Source: Thalassorhabdomicrobium marinisediminis
Lineage (GTDB): Bacteria > Pseudomonadota > Alphaproteobacteria > Rhodobacterales > Rhodobacteraceae
Assembly (NCBI RefSeq): GCF_003072065.1
Contig: NZ_QCYG01000011.1
Coordinates: forward strand, 1-64,000
Direction: 5' to 3'
Length of the DNA: 64,000 bases
Made by a program: the position numbers and the translations under genes
The notes under the pieces: generated by a model
The model's database searches: none
Seen by the model: only the letters and a program-made list of their open reading frames with translations
Told to the model about the DNA's origin: nothing
Shown: one piece after another, positions 62,829 through 64,000 of the stretch
Position numbering within the stretch: position 1 is the first letter of the stretch
Layout of the letters: each line of letters starts with the position of its first letter

Positions 62829-62849
62829 TTGATAGGGAATACCTATCAA
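62829..62849. promoter_or_regulatory. LysR operator candidate before fdsG
   Basis: TTGATAGG, five bases, CCTATCAA is a perfect inverted repeat containing ATAG-N7-CTAT, a typical LysR-type site. It overlaps the stop codon of the upstream LysR gene and lies about 80 bases before fdsG. The same core occurs at 63750-63766. Confidence 0.7.
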
Positions 62850-63736
62850 ACACCCGACACGTCTGAAAGCGTCCGTGCGCGATCCAAAAGCGTCGCCAAG
62901 ACCGGTGTGAGGGGTTCGCGGTGCGGGGCCACAAGCCCGACGATGTGGCTGGCGTCCGGGCTGATGAGCGGAACCGATTGCAGATCGTCACCCTTGAGGA
63001 AGATTTCGGCCGCGCGCACAGGCAGAATCGTCGCCAGATTGCTGCGCACCACGTGGCTGACCAGCACCACCACCGAAGAGGCTTCGATCCGCGGCGTGAC
63101 CTCGACCCCCGCTTCCAGCAGGTGCTGGTTGATGATCCGGCGGTTCTGCATGTCCGGCGTGAGCAGGCACAGCGGCACCTGCTCCAGTTCCGCCCAGCGC
63201 ACGGGGCCAGACAGCAACGGATGCCCCGCCCGCGCCACCAGCACATAGCGTTCCGCATAGATCGGCACTGTGGTCACGCGGCCCAGCGGTTCGTTGTCGA
63301 GGTAGGTCAGCCCGGCGTCGATCTCGAGGTTTTCCAGCATCTGCAGGATCTCGACCGAGGTCTTCGATTGCACCGAGAAGCGCACGTTGGGGTGCGCCTC
63401 TCCGTAGCCCGCGGTCAGATCGCTCACCACCGTAAGCGCGGTGGGGATCACGGCCAGCCGCAGATCACCCGACAGCCCCTCTCGCGCGACGCGCATCTCC
63501 TGTTTCAGCGACCGCGCGTCGCCCACGATCCGCCGCGCCCAGTCCAGCGCGCGCTGCCCTTCGGGGGTCAGCCCGCGATACCGCGAGCCACGCCAGACCA
63601 GCATCACGCCCAACTGGTCCTCAAGCTGTTTGATCGCCGCCGATAAGGTGGGCTGCGTCACGCCTTGGGAAATGGCCGCGCGGCCGAAATGCTCTTCCCG
63701 GGCGAGCGCGATGAACATTTCCAACTTGTCGATCAT
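62846..63736 (-). CDS. LysR-type regulator of the fds operon
   Basis: A 296-residue regulator. The helix-turn-helix is LEMFIALAREEHFGRAAISQ, then VTQPTLSAAIKQLEDQLGVM. The effector domain starts at GDLRLAVIPTALTVVSDLTA. It is encoded just upstream of fdsG on the same strand, and a matching palindrome occurs before both genes, so it very likely controls formate dehydrogenase and itself. I choose ATG 63736, the usual family start; ATG 63775 adds 13 residues but would place the operator inside the coding region. No clear ribosome-binding site precedes either. Confidence 0.88.
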   Translation of the reverse strand: MIDKLEMFIALAREEHFGRAAISQGVTQPTLSAAIKQLEDQLGVMLVWRGSRYRGLTPEGQRALDWARRIVGDARSLKQEMRVAREGLSGDLRLAVIPTALTVVSDLTAGYGEAHPNVRFSVQSKTSVEILQMLENLEIDAGLTYLDNEPLGRVTTVPIYAERYVLVARAGHPLLSGPVRWAELEQVPLCLLTPDMQNRRIINQHLLEAGVEVTPRIEASSVVVLVSHVVRSNLATILPVRAAEIFLKGDDLQSVPLISPDASHIVGLVAPHREPLTPVLATLLDRARTLSDVSGV

Positions 63737-63749
63737 GAGGCAGGCTTTC

Positions 63750-63766
63750 GATAGGGATGCCCTATC
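63750..63766. promoter_or_regulatory. LysR operator candidate before the fds regulator gene
   Basis: GATAGGG, ATG, CCCTATC: a perfect inverted repeat with the same ATAG-N7-CTAT core as the site before fdsG, centred about 22 bases before ATG 63736. This suggests autoregulation. Confidence 0.65.
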
Positions 63767-63794
63767 AGACGCCATGCCCCCTGCGGGCGCAAGG

Positions 63795-64000
63795 CTAGTT
63801 CTTCTCCGCCCGTTCGGCGACGCGCCGCGCCCTTTGTGCCTGCAGGATCGGCAGAACGATCAGCGCCACGGCGATCAGCAGCAGCACCAGCGTCATGGGC
63901 CGTTCCCAGATGAACCGCACGCCGCCGTAAAGCTGCATCGAGCGCGAGAAGTTGTCCTCCATCATGCCGCCAAGAATGAAGCCGATGAGCAGCGGCGGCA
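63795..64000 (-). CDS. tctA: TctA-type tripartite tricarboxylate transporter permease, C-terminal end
   Basis: The last 68 codons, continuing beyond the right edge of the window. The text PPLLIGFILGGMMEDNFSRS, then a membrane segment MTLVLLLIAVALIVLPIL and a basic tail, matches the C-terminus of TctA large permeases (LG-xxE-N-R pattern before the last helix). These import citrate or other carboxylates with a binding protein. It is on the same strand as, and upstream of, the LysR and fds genes. Only the fragment can be judged. Confidence 0.75.
   Translation of the reverse strand, partial: PPLLIGFILGGMMEDNFSRSMQLYGGVRFIWERPMTLVLLLIAVALIVLPILQAQRARRVAERAEKN

Noticed and set aside
1-64000. tRNA or rRNA genes, for example as an integration site
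   Set aside because: No cloverleaf with a T-loop GTTC-type motif and matching acceptor stem was found by eye; none near the integrase. A tRNA-specific search would be decisive.

Overview
The window looks like part of a GC-rich alphaproteobacterial replicon, most likely from the Rhodobacteraceae (Roseobacter group). The signs are a bis-PGD formate dehydrogenase operon fdsGBA-fdhD-fdsD, a phoR / pstSCAB-phoU-phoB locus, a Hint-domain repeat protein, an HMP/thiamine-precursor ABC system behind a TPP riboswitch, and a C-terminal TctA fragment at the right edge. This assignment rests on protein families and gene order read by eye; no database search was possible.

Left part (1-6.3 kb): visibly more AT-rich than the rest and mobile in character. 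A KfrA-type DNA-binding gene is followed by a MOBQ-type relaxase gene, a candidate origin of transfer resembling the R1162/RSF1010 type, and a divergent TraD-like gene. A decayed IS5-family transposase, a tyrosine recombinase and an orphan MASE1-PAS-HWE sensor kinase come next. This is either an integrated mobilizable element or a plasmid segment.

Scarred part (6.3-15 kb): intact genes (a von Willebrand A protein and a phospholipase D family protein) sit among damaged ones. There is a LysR C-terminal remnant, a VOC/PhnB gene with a one-base frameshift and a LysR gene with a broken helix-turn-helix. A polar amino acid ABC operon has lost the second half of its ATPase and the first half of its binding protein. 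Its permease is cut after about 25 codons and fused to a UvrA2-like gene lacking its 5' end.

Middle (15-34.5 kb): a Hint repeat protein, then a tightly coupled minus-strand sugar operon (two permeases, ATPase, GntR regulator, GH4 glycosidase, NagB-like deaminase, BadF/NAGK-like kinase, MOSC protein) with its binding protein divergent across a palindromic candidate operator. Tex follows. Next come the TPP riboswitch with ykoF-thiX-thiZ-thiY, a DUF1127-like mini-gene, a GcvA-like LysR regulator and a metallo-beta-lactamase/rhodanese sulfur-detoxification protein.

Right part (34.5-64 kb): an SbcD/SbcC-like (YhaO/YhaN) pair, the phosphate regulon locus with an extended Pho box, a GMC oxidoreductase, an FGGY kinase remnant, an amino-acid-type ABC operon with a divergent GntR/FCD regulator, a mannose-1-phosphate guanylyltransferase, several stand-alone genes, then the NAD-linked formate dehydrogenase operon. 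A LysR regulator lies upstream of that operon. Matching ATAG-N7-CTAT palindromes lie before both the regulator and fdsG. The window ends inside a TctA-type permease gene. I found no CRISPR array, no rRNA and no convincing tRNA gene.
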